Positions 56,735 through 64,000 of a DNA stretch of 64,000 nucleotides are shown here, in pieces. The position numbers and the translations under genes were made by a program. The DNA comes from an uncultured Treponema sp. (GTDB taxonomy: Bacteria > Spirochaetota > Spirochaetia > Treponematales > Treponemataceae), in NCBI GenBank assembly GCA_910584475.1, contig CAJUBD010000005.1, positions 62,001 to 126,000 on the forward strand. The letters run 5' to 3'. How positions within the stretch are numbered: the stretch's first letter is position 1; every line of letters starts with the position of its first letter. Under the pieces are notes generated by a model that saw only the letters and a program-made list of their open reading frames with translations, did no database searches and was not told the origin of the DNA.

Positions 56735-57805
56735 ATGGAAAATATTGTGGAACTTGAAAAAGAAATTGAGGCAGAGCAAAGGAATGTATCTTATGATACT
56801 AGAGAGTATACTATTGAAATAATAGTACAGAAATACTCGGAAAAAATTGATACAGATCAAAATGAATTCTTTGTGCCTGAATATCAAAGAGAATTCGTGT
56901 GGGATGAAAAACGCCAGTCGAAATTTATTGAGTCTCTTATCATCGGGTTGCCTATTCCTTATATTTTTCTTGCAGAAAACAAGGACGGTCGTTTTGAGAT
57001 TGTGGATGGTTCTCAGCGTATACGTACCCTTGCGGCGTTTTTAGGAAATGAATTGAAGATAGAAAAACTTGATGTTCTTCATTCGTTGAATGGTTATAAA
57101 TTTAGCAAATTACCTATTTCACGACAGCGAAAGTTTAGAAATGTTTCTCTAAAAATGGTAGTCCTGTCTGAACGCACTAGTGAAAAAACAAAAAATGAAA
57201 TATTTGAAAGGATAAATCGTGGTAGTGATTTACTTAAAGATATGGAGAAAAGAAAGGGTATTTATAAAGGTGGATTTAATGATTTTCTATATAAAATTGC
57301 AGAGGATGAAGTTTATAAAAAACTTACTCCTATAGCGAAATGGTTTGAGCATCGCCAAGAAAGAGAGGAACTTCTATTGCGTTACTTTGCATTTCTTGAG
57401 ATTTATCCAAATTTTAAAGAGCGCATGGGAATACCACGACAACTTGATGAATATATGGACAAAAAAAATAAGACTTTTAATGAAAGCGAGAAAGAAAAAT
57501 TGTCCTTGGAGTTTAAGAAAATGGTGGATTTTGTCAAGGAAAGTCTGCCCTATGGTTTTTCTAAAAAAGGTAGCCAACAAGTTTCAAGGGTTTATTTTGA
57601 GGCGTTGTCTGTGGGAGTTGCGCTCGCTTTGAGGGAAAATTCAAATTTAGATCCATGTGACAGTAATTTAAAAAAAGTTGTAGACTCTAGGGAATTTCTT
57701 AAAGTGATTTCGGGAAAATATCATACTCATACACCACGAAGGATTGTTGAAAGAATTGATTTCATAAAAAATGCGCTTTTGACTGAGGAAAAAAATGCAA
57801 GGTGA
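56735..57805 (+). CDS. DUF262 (GmrS-like) protein
   Basis: A 356-residue DUF262 protein. The ParB-like nucleotide-binding domain reads VPEYQREFVWDEKRQSKFIESLIIGLPIPYIFLAE, followed by EIVDGSQRIRTLAAF (the DGxQR motif) and then IFERINRGSDLLKDMEKRKGIY. It lacks the C-terminal HNH (DUF1524) domain of full GmrSD restriction enzymes. GGGAGTG precedes the ATG. Its end overlaps the HEPN gene by 11 bp, a pairing expected of a two-gene defence system in which the DUF262 protein senses or restrains the HEPN nuclease. Codon use is clearly more AT-rich than in genes to the left, as expected for acquired DNA. Confidence 0.85.
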   Translation: MENIVELEKEIEAEQRNVSYDTREYTIEIIVQKYSEKIDTDQNEFFVPEYQREFVWDEKRQSKFIESLIIGLPIPYIFLAENKDGRFEIVDGSQRIRTLAAFLGNELKIEKLDVLHSLNGYKFSKLPISRQRKFRNVSLKMVVLSERTSEKTKNEIFERINRGSDLLKDMEKRKGIYKGGFNDFLYKIAEDEVYKKLTPIAKWFEHRQEREELLLRYFAFLEIYPNFKERMGIPRQLDEYMDKKNKTFNESEKEKLSLEFKKMVDFVKESLPYGFSKKGSQQVSRVYFEALSVGVALALRENSNLDPCDSNLKKVVDSREFLKVISGKYHTHTPRRIVERIDFIKNALLTEEKNAR

Positions 57806-58394
57806 GCCAAAAAAGGTATTGGTTGCAAGGCATGAAGATTTGAACATTATAATGTCTCTGTTGGATTCTTTACCTGTGGACAAAGCGGCAATTATAAAGT
57901 CTTCAATAATTATGATGATTTACAATATGGTTGAAGGTACTTTTACCGCCTTGTTGCAAGAAGTTTTTGATTTTTTGGTAGAAACTCATTCAGATGTTGA
58001 GTCTATTTCTGATGAACTTAAAAAAACATTCCTTAAATATCATTCTAAGTGTATTGGTAATGATATAAATAAGTTAGATGAATTTCGTAAAAAAGGATTA
58101 ATAGAGATACCTGAATTTTGTGACTATGTAAAGCATATAAAACTTTATTCTGGAAACCTTGATGCTAAAGAAATACGAAACGTCTCTAAGAATTTTGGTG
58201 TCAACATAGGTTGTGACAAGAAGTATGCCTCTCTTTTATTTGTAAAAAATTATAGAAATAGTCTTGCTCATGGTGAGACAAGGTATTTAGATGCCTGTAG
58301 AGATAGAAGTAAAAATGAAATTGAGTTGTATAAAGAAGAAGCTTATAGCTTTATGAATAAAGTGATTATTGCATTTGAAAAAGTTTATGGATAA
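57795..58394 (+). CDS. HEPN-domain RNase-like protein (MAE_28990/MAE_18760 type)
   Basis: A 199-residue helical protein with a C-terminal KNYRNSLAHGE segment, the R-N-x-x-x-H motif of HEPN ribonucleases (about residues 156-166). The N-terminal helices (IIKSSIIMMIYNMVEGTFTALLQEVFDFL) fit the MAE_28990/MAE_18760 subgroup. Such proteins cut RNA when released from an inhibitor. The 11-bp overlap with the DUF262 gene makes that protein the likely partner. The next gene (a polysaccharide flippase) starts only 4 bp later, though functionally unrelated. Confidence 0.8.
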   Translation: MQGEPKKVLVARHEDLNIIMSLLDSLPVDKAAIIKSSIIMMIYNMVEGTFTALLQEVFDFLVETHSDVESISDELKKTFLKYHSKCIGNDINKLDEFRKKGLIEIPEFCDYVKHIKLYSGNLDAKEIRNVSKNFGVNIGCDKKYASLLFVKNYRNSLAHGETRYLDACRDRSKNEIELYKEEAYSFMNKVIIAFEKVYG

Positions 58395-58397
58395 GAG

Positions 58398-59924
58398 ATG
58401 AAGAAAATGGGTGCAGGGGAAAAAATAGCGCATAATACTGTTTTTCTATATGTTCGTCAGATTCTAAATTTGCTTATAAGTCTTTATGCGGTTAGAATGG
58501 TTCTTAAAATATTAGGTACAGAGGATTATGGAATTTACTGTGTTATTGCAGGGATTGTAGCAATGACAGGTTTTTTAAACAATTCCATGGCTAATGCCAG
58601 CCAGAGATATTTTTCATTTGAATTGGGGAAAAAGAATATAAATGGACTTTCAGAAATATTTTCAATGACGATTGTAAGTTATGTGGGAATTTCCCTTTTT
58701 CTTATAATTATATCTGAAACAATAGGTGCTTGGTATATTCAAAACAAATTGATATTACCTTTTGGCAGGGAAAATGCAGTAAGCATGTCGTTTCAGTGCG
58801 TCATCATTACTTTTATATTTTCATTTATTGCCTCTCCCTTTATAGCATTGATAATTGCACACGAAAATATGTTTGTTTTTTCACTTGTCAGTGTTTTTGA
58901 GTCAGTTGCAAAATTCATTATGACGATTCTTTTGTCAAAACTGCATTTTGACAAACTGATTCTTTACAGTATCCTAATGATTTTTCCATCGTTTGTGTCG
59001 TTTCTTATTTTTTTTTGCTTTTGTTTTACGAAATATAAAAATATCAAATTTAAAAAATATTGGAACTGGAAACAAATAAAGGAAATGTATATCTATACGA
59101 TTTCCAATCTAGGTGGATCGGTGATAAATATTTTTAAGATTCAGATACTGAATATTTTTATAAATCAAAAATTCAATTCCAAGATTGTAGCTGGAAGAGG
59201 GATTGCTACAAGCATTAGCGGAATTATACAGAGCTTTTCCGTGAATTTTTCAACAGCGATAAGTCCGTTTGTTACAAAAAAATTTGCACAAGGATGCAGA
59301 AAAGAATTGTGCTCTTTTTTGGGTTTCTCATGTAAAATTTCATACTTCATAAATTTTGTTATAGGGCTTCCCGCAGTATTGGAGATGGAGTACCTTTTGA
59401 AACTTTGGCTAAAAACACCGCCTGAGTACTCTTCTGTTTTCTCTCAGTTGATAATAATTGATTGCTGCATAGATTCTCTTACACTTCCATTGATGGTTGG
59501 AATTCAGGCAACTGGAAGAATTTCTAAATATGTTCTTTCTATGTCTGTTTTCAATATATTGTATCTTCCTGTCTGCCTTATGCTGTTCTATTTTGGATTT
59601 AATGCAACTTCAGCTTTGCTTGTTGCGCCATTTTTTACATTCGTTTCAATTTTTATACGAATCTATTACATCTGTAAAAATATTGGCTACAAATTTATGA
59701 ATATGACTTTTGAAATTATCATTCCAGTTTTTGTTGTTACTGTTTTTACCGCTGGCATTATGTATTTAATAGTCAGAAACATTGAACAGTCTTTTTTGCG
59801 TCTGTGTCTTACAGTATTTGCCTCTTTTGCGCTAAACGTTTTTTTTATATTTTTACTTGGTTTGAATAAAACGGAACGAAGCTTTGTGTATTCAAAAATA
59901 AAAGCAAAGTTTCGAGGAGTTTGA
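58398..59924 (+). CDS. Wzx-type polysaccharide flippase (MOP/MATE-like exporter)
   Basis: A 508-residue integral membrane protein with 12-14 predicted helices, of the polysaccharide-transport MOP family. Seen are NTVFLYVRQILNLLISLYAVRMVLKILGTEDYGIYCVIAGIVAMTGFLNNSMANASQRYFSFELGK at the N terminus, the typical opening of O-antigen flippases, and a paired second half. It flips lipid-linked oligosaccharide units across the inner membrane. It opens the AT-rich surface-polysaccharide cluster. The start lies 4 bp after the HEPN gene; the ATG is preceded by TAAGAG. Confidence 0.88.
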   Translation: MKKMGAGEKIAHNTVFLYVRQILNLLISLYAVRMVLKILGTEDYGIYCVIAGIVAMTGFLNNSMANASQRYFSFELGKKNINGLSEIFSMTIVSYVGISLFLIIISETIGAWYIQNKLILPFGRENAVSMSFQCVIITFIFSFIASPFIALIIAHENMFVFSLVSVFESVAKFIMTILLSKLHFDKLILYSILMIFPSFVSFLIFFCFCFTKYKNIKFKKYWNWKQIKEMYIYTISNLGGSVINIFKIQILNIFINQKFNSKIVAGRGIATSISGIIQSFSVNFSTAISPFVTKKFAQGCRKELCSFLGFSCKISYFINFVIGLPAVLEMEYLLKLWLKTPPEYSSVFSQLIIIDCCIDSLTLPLMVGIQATGRISKYVLSMSVFNILYLPVCLMLFYFGFNATSALLVAPFFTFVSIFIRIYYICKNIGYKFMNMTFEIIIPVFVVTVFTAGIMYLIVRNIEQSFLRLCLTVFASFALNVFFIFLLGLNKTERSFVYSKIKAKFRGV

Positions 59925-59926
59925 TT

Positions 59927-60811
59927 ATGACTATATCTACAAAAAAAACTGACATGCAATATACAGATGAACTTCCACCTTTTACATTCAATCAAACAGG
60001 GATGTTGTATTCAGATTCAAATTATATTCTTGACTGGAATGACGGAAATAGATATGGAAAAGTCGGATTTCATATTGAAGATGATATAATATACCTGCAA
60101 ACATGTTTGATTGACTTCGGGAATGAAACTTGTTTTTCCCGAATTATAAAGTATCTTTTAAAGAAATTCCATCCGAAATCAATAGAATGTCATTATTGTT
60201 TTTATAATTTTTTTAATAATTTGGACAATGATAATAATTTTTCGGTTGAACTTCCTACTTATGTTGAAGACTTGCTTATGAGAGAAGAGAGAAAAAAAAG
60301 ATACAACTTGCGCAGAGAAAGAAGAATTCTTGCAGATATGGGAGTGTTTTTTTGTGAGGTTGATCATTCTGAATTTGAATCGGTGGTAAAAATATTCTTC
60401 AAATACAAAAAAAACACTCATAACCGCGACTGGAATTTGTCGCCAACAGCTTTTTTAAAATGGCTGAACATAACAAATATCTATGCTTTGAAGAAAGACG
60501 AATCGTATATTGCATTTGTTTTGTCTGATGAGCATTTCAAAAAAGTTATTTTTCAGCAGACAAGTTATGATTTGGAATGGAAAAGGTATTCTCCTGGTTC
60601 TGTGCTGTATTTTTATTTTCTTGAGGAGATGATTAGGAAGGGTAATACAGAAGTTTTTTTAGGGGGGGGGTATCACGAATATAAAAAAATGTTCGGAAGC
60701 AGGGAGGATACAACTTTTAACGGTTCGATTTCTAGACACTGGGTCTTTAAAGGTATATGCAAGACACTACATGGCATAGCTTCAAGAACAAAACATTTGC
60801 TTTTAAAATAA
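59927..60811 (+). CDS. GNAT/FemAB-like acyltransferase with internal poly-G tract
   Basis: A 294-residue protein of the BioF2/FemAB-like GNAT fold (acetyltransferase_6 type). It has RYNLRRERRILADMGVFFCEVDHSEFESVVKIFFKYK, YIAFVLSDEHFKKVIFQQTSYDLEWKRYSPGSVLYFYFLEEMIRKG, and then LGGGYHEYKKMFGSREDTTF. The three glycines are encoded by nine consecutive G bases (60662-60670) ahead of the conserved terminal motif. A change of one G would truncate the enzyme, so it may be phase variable; as sequenced it is ON. It would acylate or aminoacylate a sugar unit. GAGGAG seven bases before the ATG at 59927 sets the start. Confidence 0.8.
   Translation: MTISTKKTDMQYTDELPPFTFNQTGMLYSDSNYILDWNDGNRYGKVGFHIEDDIIYLQTCLIDFGNETCFSRIIKYLLKKFHPKSIECHYCFYNFFNNLDNDNNFSVELPTYVEDLLMREERKKRYNLRRERRILADMGVFFCEVDHSEFESVVKIFFKYKKNTHNRDWNLSPTAFLKWLNITNIYALKKDESYIAFVLSDEHFKKVIFQQTSYDLEWKRYSPGSVLYFYFLEEMIRKGNTEVFLGGGYHEYKKMFGSREDTTFNGSISRHWVFKGICKTLHGIASRTKHLLLK
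60662..60670 (+). repeat. Nine-base poly-G tract in the acyltransferase gene
   Basis: G(9) preceded by T(7)A, encoding GGG at about residues 246-248 of the protein starting at 59927. Confidence 0.9.
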
Positions 60812-60826
60812 ATAAAGAAGGAAAAG

Positions 60827-61852
60827 ATGAAAACAGGAATTATTACTTTTCATGATACAACAAATTATGGGGTAACCCTTCAGTCTTATTCTCTCTATAA
60901 AGCGGTGCACGATCTTGGATATGATTGTGAGATTATAGACTATCAGTGTGAAAATATACAAAAACGGGAGCTCCCTTATATAAACATTTATGGAACATTA
61001 CGCAATTTTGCAAGTTCTTTGTTGCATTGTCCAAAACGTTTGGTAAAGCACATTAATCTTAAGAAATTTGTCAAACGATATGAGATGCTTTCTGATAAGA
61101 CATATACAAGAAAAAACATATCCGAAAGTAATTCTGATTATAAAAAATTCATTGTTGGGAGCGACATTTTATGGAATCTTTCTATTTCAGGAAATGATTT
61201 TTCTTATTTCCTTGATTTTGCAGAAGACTGCAAAAAGAAATTCAGTTATGCAACGTCAATTGGAGAGCCGTGGAATGACAGAGAAAAATTTGAATTAAAA
61301 GAGTATCTTTCACGTTTTGATGGGATTTCAGTTAGGGAAAATGAGGCTATAGATTGGGTTGAAGAATTAACAGGCACGAAACCATCCCTTGTCTGTGATC
61401 CTACAATGCTTGTTGAAAACAATGAATGGGAAAAATTGGCGTCGAAACAAATGCATACAAATTATGTTTTAGTATATCTTCCCAATGAAAAATGCAATAT
61501 AGATGCCAAAAGATATGCCGCAACGCATAATTTAAAGGTTATAGAATTACACGCCTATGATTCAATTGGAAGTTTTCTTTCAAAAGTAAAATATGCAGAA
61601 TGTATTTTTACTGGTTCATATCATGGTTTTTTGTTTGCTTTGTATTTTCATACAAATATTATGTTTTATAATTTTCAGGATACTTCAAGGATGCGATTTT
61701 TAGCAACTAAATTCAATATTGGCAATAATGATGCTACATACCTTACTGAAATAAAATGTGTGCCTGAAATTGATTGGCAATTTGTTGATGAGGTCAGAAA
61801 AGATTTCAGAAATTTTTCTTTGCAATATTTAAAGGAACTTTTAGAGAAATGA
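60827..61852 (+). CDS. Polysaccharide pyruvyl transferase family protein
   Basis: A 341-residue protein of the CsaB/WcaK family that adds pyruvyl ketals from phosphoenolpyruvate to sugars. It opens GIITFHDTTNYGVTLQSYSLYKAVHDLGYDCEIIDYQ, has VGSDILWN, SVRENEAIDWVEELTG, VCDPTMLV and TGSYHGFLFALYF (the conserved SxHG region). AGAAGGAAA precedes the ATG. The stop overlaps the next start. Pyruvylation adds negative charge to exopolysaccharide. Confidence 0.9.
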   Translation: MKTGIITFHDTTNYGVTLQSYSLYKAVHDLGYDCEIIDYQCENIQKRELPYINIYGTLRNFASSLLHCPKRLVKHINLKKFVKRYEMLSDKTYTRKNISESNSDYKKFIVGSDILWNLSISGNDFSYFLDFAEDCKKKFSYATSIGEPWNDREKFELKEYLSRFDGISVRENEAIDWVEELTGTKPSLVCDPTMLVENNEWEKLASKQMHTNYVLVYLPNEKCNIDAKRYAATHNLKVIELHAYDSIGSFLSKVKYAECIFTGSYHGFLFALYFHTNIMFYNFQDTSRMRFLATKFNIGNNDATYLTEIKCVPEIDWQFVDEVRKDFRNFSLQYLKELLEK

Positions 61853-63090
61853 TATGTACTGCTGAAAAATGTACAGCTTGCGGGGCTTGTGTCGCAAGCT
61901 GCGAAAAAAAAGCTATAGTTCTCACAGAGGATTCTTTTGGAACTCTTTATCCGTTTGTTGATGAAAACAAATGCGTTCGTTGTTTCCTTTGTAGAAAAGT
62001 ATGTCCTAACAATCAGGAGATTGCGTTCAAAAAGGTCACGGATTGTTATGCGGCCTACAGTAAAAATAAGTATATATATAATGCAGCAGCTTCTGGCGGC
62101 ATTGCTTCTGAACTTTATCGAGTAGCACTTGAATGTAATTTTTTTGTGATGGGAACTTGTTTTGAGAGAAAATCAGGAGTTTTCTTCCGAGAAATAAAAA
62201 ATGATTCTGATTTGAAATGGGCATCCAATTCTAAATATGTCTATTCAAATATGCTTTCTGCATTTGAAAAATATCTTAATAATTTGCAAATAGGAAGAAA
62301 TGCGCTTTTTATTGGACTTCCGTGTCAGTGTGCGGCTTTGTATTTTTACATAAATTTGAAAGATAAAAAGCTCAATGAAAAACTATACCTTGTAAATCTA
62401 ATTTGTCACGGAGTTCCAAATTGGAAATATCTTGATGAACATTTATCATCTATTGAATATAAATACAAAAATGAAACTGCTAGTCTTTTTTTTCGAGGAA
62501 AAGTCATTTGTGAAAGTCGAAAGAACTTTAGTTCTTTCGACTATCATCTGAGATGCATCTCAGATGATAGTCGTCTGTTTTATATACGAGATATGCATAA
62601 AAACGAAACTTATGGAAATGCATTTCTCAGCAGTCTTATATTTAGGGAAAACTGTTATTCATGTTCTTATGCACGATCAGAGCGTTTTTCAGATTTGACG
62701 ATTGGAGACTATGATGGGCTTGGTTGTATGGCTGAGTATAAAAATCAGATAAAGCAAGTTTCTTGCATACTTGTTTCCTCAGAGAAAGGGAGCGAGCTTG
62801 TAAATAAAGTAAGCAACAGTTTGTATCTTGAGAGGCGACCTTTACAAGAACCTTTTAAGATGAATGGTCAATTGAATTTTCCCTCGTGTGCTCATAGAAA
62901 CAAGGATAAATTCAAGAAAATTTATTTTGCCACAGGCGATTTTGAGCTTGCGGTAAAAAAAACATTGTTCAAAGAACTGTATCTATCTTTTGACTTCTAT
63001 GGAAAAATAAAGTCCTTTATAAAAAGGAATTTTCATTTTATTTATGCTATTTATGAAAAAATAAAACTGCGCCAAAGGAGTTGCAAATGA
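61849..63090 (+). CDS. Coenzyme F420 hydrogenase/dehydrogenase beta-subunit family iron-sulfur protein
   Basis: A 413-residue protein. Two [4Fe-4S] ferredoxin motifs stand at the N terminus (CTACGACVASC and CVRCFLCRKVCP). Then come the FrhB-type domains (AAASGGIASELYRVAL, ALFIGLPCQCAALYF, VNLICHGVPNWKYLDEHL, ENCYSCSYARSERFSDLTIGDY). Members in polysaccharide clusters lie beside pyruvyl transferases and probably do flavin-linked redox on a sugar or pyruvyl group. Coenzyme F420 itself is not implied. It overlaps genes on both sides by four bases. Two back-to-back perfect palindromes occur inside it at 62515-62572. Confidence 0.88.
   Translation: MICTAEKCTACGACVASCEKKAIVLTEDSFGTLYPFVDENKCVRCFLCRKVCPNNQEIAFKKVTDCYAAYSKNKYIYNAAASGGIASELYRVALECNFFVMGTCFERKSGVFFREIKNDSDLKWASNSKYVYSNMLSAFEKYLNNLQIGRNALFIGLPCQCAALYFYINLKDKKLNEKLYLVNLICHGVPNWKYLDEHLSSIEYKYKNETASLFFRGKVICESRKNFSSFDYHLRCISDDSRLFYIRDMHKNETYGNAFLSSLIFRENCYSCSYARSERFSDLTIGDYDGLGCMAEYKNQIKQVSCILVSSEKGSELVNKVSNSLYLERRPLQEPFKMNGQLNFPSCAHRNKDKFKKIYFATGDFELAVKKTLFKELYLSFDFYGKIKSFIKRNFHFIYAIYEKIKLRQRSCK
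62515..62572. repeat. Back-to-back perfect palindromes inside the iron-sulfur gene
   Basis: AGTCGAAAGAAC-TTTA-GTTCTTTCGACT (62515-62542) is followed by a 34-bp palindrome without a loop (62539-62572), with arms GACTATCATCTGAGATG and its complement. The two share GACT. Confidence 0.9.
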
Positions 63091-64000
63091 TACGGAATGG
63101 ATTGAGGAAAGCAAAACATTTTCTCCAAGACATTGGAACGAAAGGTTATGTCCTTATGCTACACAGGGTCTCTGAAATTGATATGAACGGAATTTTTATG
63201 AATGAAAACATGAAAGTTTCTCCTGATTTTCTTGAACAATTTATTCTGAAATACAAAGACATATATGACTTCATTCCATCTACAGAAATAAATAACAGAT
63301 TAAAATATGGAAAAAATAATAGAAAATTCATAGTTTTTACAATGGATGATGGATACCTTGATAATTATACTACGGCGTTACCGATTTTTAGTAAGTATGC
63401 TGTTCCTTTTACAATTTTCATTGCAACAGATTTTCCAAATCTAAACTGTTTTTTATGGTGGCATATTCTTGGTGATATGATTCTGAAGAATGATTCTATT
63501 CAGATTTCTGATGGAACTGTTTTTCCATGTCCTGATTTATATTCTAAAAATCATGTTTTTGAAAAGCTGCGATTAAAAGTACTTGGTTTGAGCCAGAATG
63601 ATTTGATTACAGAATTCAAAAAACTATTTAACATCTCTCTTCCTGATCTGCGAAGTTTGAATGAAAAATATTGCATGAACTGGAAAAATGTTGAAACTAT
63701 TTCTAAAAATCCTTTGGTTACAATAGGGGCACATACCGCGCATCATTGCAATCTGCGTACACTGAAAACAGAATATGATGTGCTCAATGAAATAGAAAGA
63801 GGCTCGTTGGAACTGAAAAATCATCTTAAAGATTATATGCCATTTGTTTTTGCGTACCCATTTGGTTCTCCGTTAGAAATCGGAAAAAGGGAACTTGCGG
63901 TTGCTAGAAAAATTGGTTTTAAGAATGCGTTTTTAGGTTGCGGAAGAGGGGTGAAAACTTACTCGGATGCATTTGCAATTCCTCGAATTGCTTTTACGGA
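63087..64000 (+). CDS. Polysaccharide deacetylase (NodB type), 3' end outside window
   Basis: At least 304 residues of a NodB-homology deacetylase, running off the end of the window. Motif 1 is FTMDDGYLDNY (catalytic Asp and metal Asp, with MDD for FDD), motif 2 is GAHTAHH (metal histidines), and FAYPFG fits motif 3. It starts YVLMLHRVSE, also typical. It removes acetyl groups from N-acetylated sugars. AAAGGAG lies seven bases before the ATG, which overlaps the previous stop (ATGA). It is the fifth gene of the exopolysaccharide run. Confidence 0.9.
   Translation, partial: MIRNGLRKAKHFLQDIGTKGYVLMLHRVSEIDMNGIFMNENMKVSPDFLEQFILKYKDIYDFIPSTEINNRLKYGKNNRKFIVFTMDDGYLDNYTTALPIFSKYAVPFTIFIATDFPNLNCFLWWHILGDMILKNDSIQISDGTVFPCPDLYSKNHVFEKLRLKVLGLSQNDLITEFKKLFNISLPDLRSLNEKYCMNWKNVETISKNPLVTIGAHTAHHCNLRTLKTEYDVLNEIERGSLELKNHLKDYMPFVFAYPFGSPLEIGKRELAVARKIGFKNAFLGCGRGVKTYSDAFAIPRIAFT

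Overview
The window is chromosomal DNA of a spirochaete, most likely a gut- or rumen-type Treponema. The evidence is a flagellar sheath protein gene (flaA), a spiro-SPASM protein, a BspA/TpLRR leucine-rich-repeat surface protein, many TPR proteins, and the order amidase - GerMN protein - flaA. Spirochaetal identity is read from gene families, not from a search. Most of the window has moderate GC content; from about 56.7 kb to the end it becomes clearly AT-rich.

Layout. 0-7 kb: end of ruvB, queA, a three-gene DUF3791/DUF3990 toxin-antitoxin-like module bracketed by 75-bp copies of the queA 3' end, a G-tract/tandem-repeat region, and small accessory genes ending in an LRR surface protein. 6.9-13.1 kb (minus): five overlapping genes, a UDP-sugar 4,6-dehydratase, a DegT-type aminotransferase and a three-subunit molybdenum-hydroxylase-like enzyme with eroded motifs. 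13.2-16.1 kb: an acidic SPOR-domain envelope protein and the tmRNA. 16.1-22.3 kb (minus): an RsbU/RsbV/RsbW-like partner-switching operon, then a ParB-like/phosphoesterase/TPR operon. 22.4-25.9 kb: two TPR proteins. 26-30.4 kb: four secreted Lpo/CsgG/LPP20-type genes opposite an XRE regulator. 30.4-34 kb (minus): mutL, xseB, xseA. 35.5-47.1 kb: an EAL phosphodiesterase, then spiro-SPASM, glycosyltransferase, an SpsF-SpsG-methyltransferase fusion, an ATP-grasp protein, amidase, GerMN protein and flaA. This reads as a surface or flagellar glycan and cell-wall block. 47.2-56.2 kb: an alarmone synthetase-TPR fusion, NYN nuclease, XRE/winged-helix regulator, tRNA-Glu, a PD-(D/E)XK transposase-family protein, a kinase-like/TPR pair, and small DNA-binding genes. 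56.7-64 kb: a DUF262 + HEPN pair (likely defence), then an AT-rich exopolysaccharide cluster.

Most unusual material. A duplicated multi-hairpin element (about 55848-56004 and 56535-56719) precedes two unrelated genes, a DUF2188 protein and the DUF262/HEPN pair. It carries a possible seven-codon leader (MIKTPLK), a third hairpin whose sequence changes completely while the pairing survives, and a terminator-like last stem. Three G tracts of 9-10 bases occur, one inside an acetyltransferase gene and one that closes a promoter-equipped ORF. The queA-tail duplication around the toxin-antitoxin module looks like a recent gain. All functional statements come from motifs and context; no database search was run.
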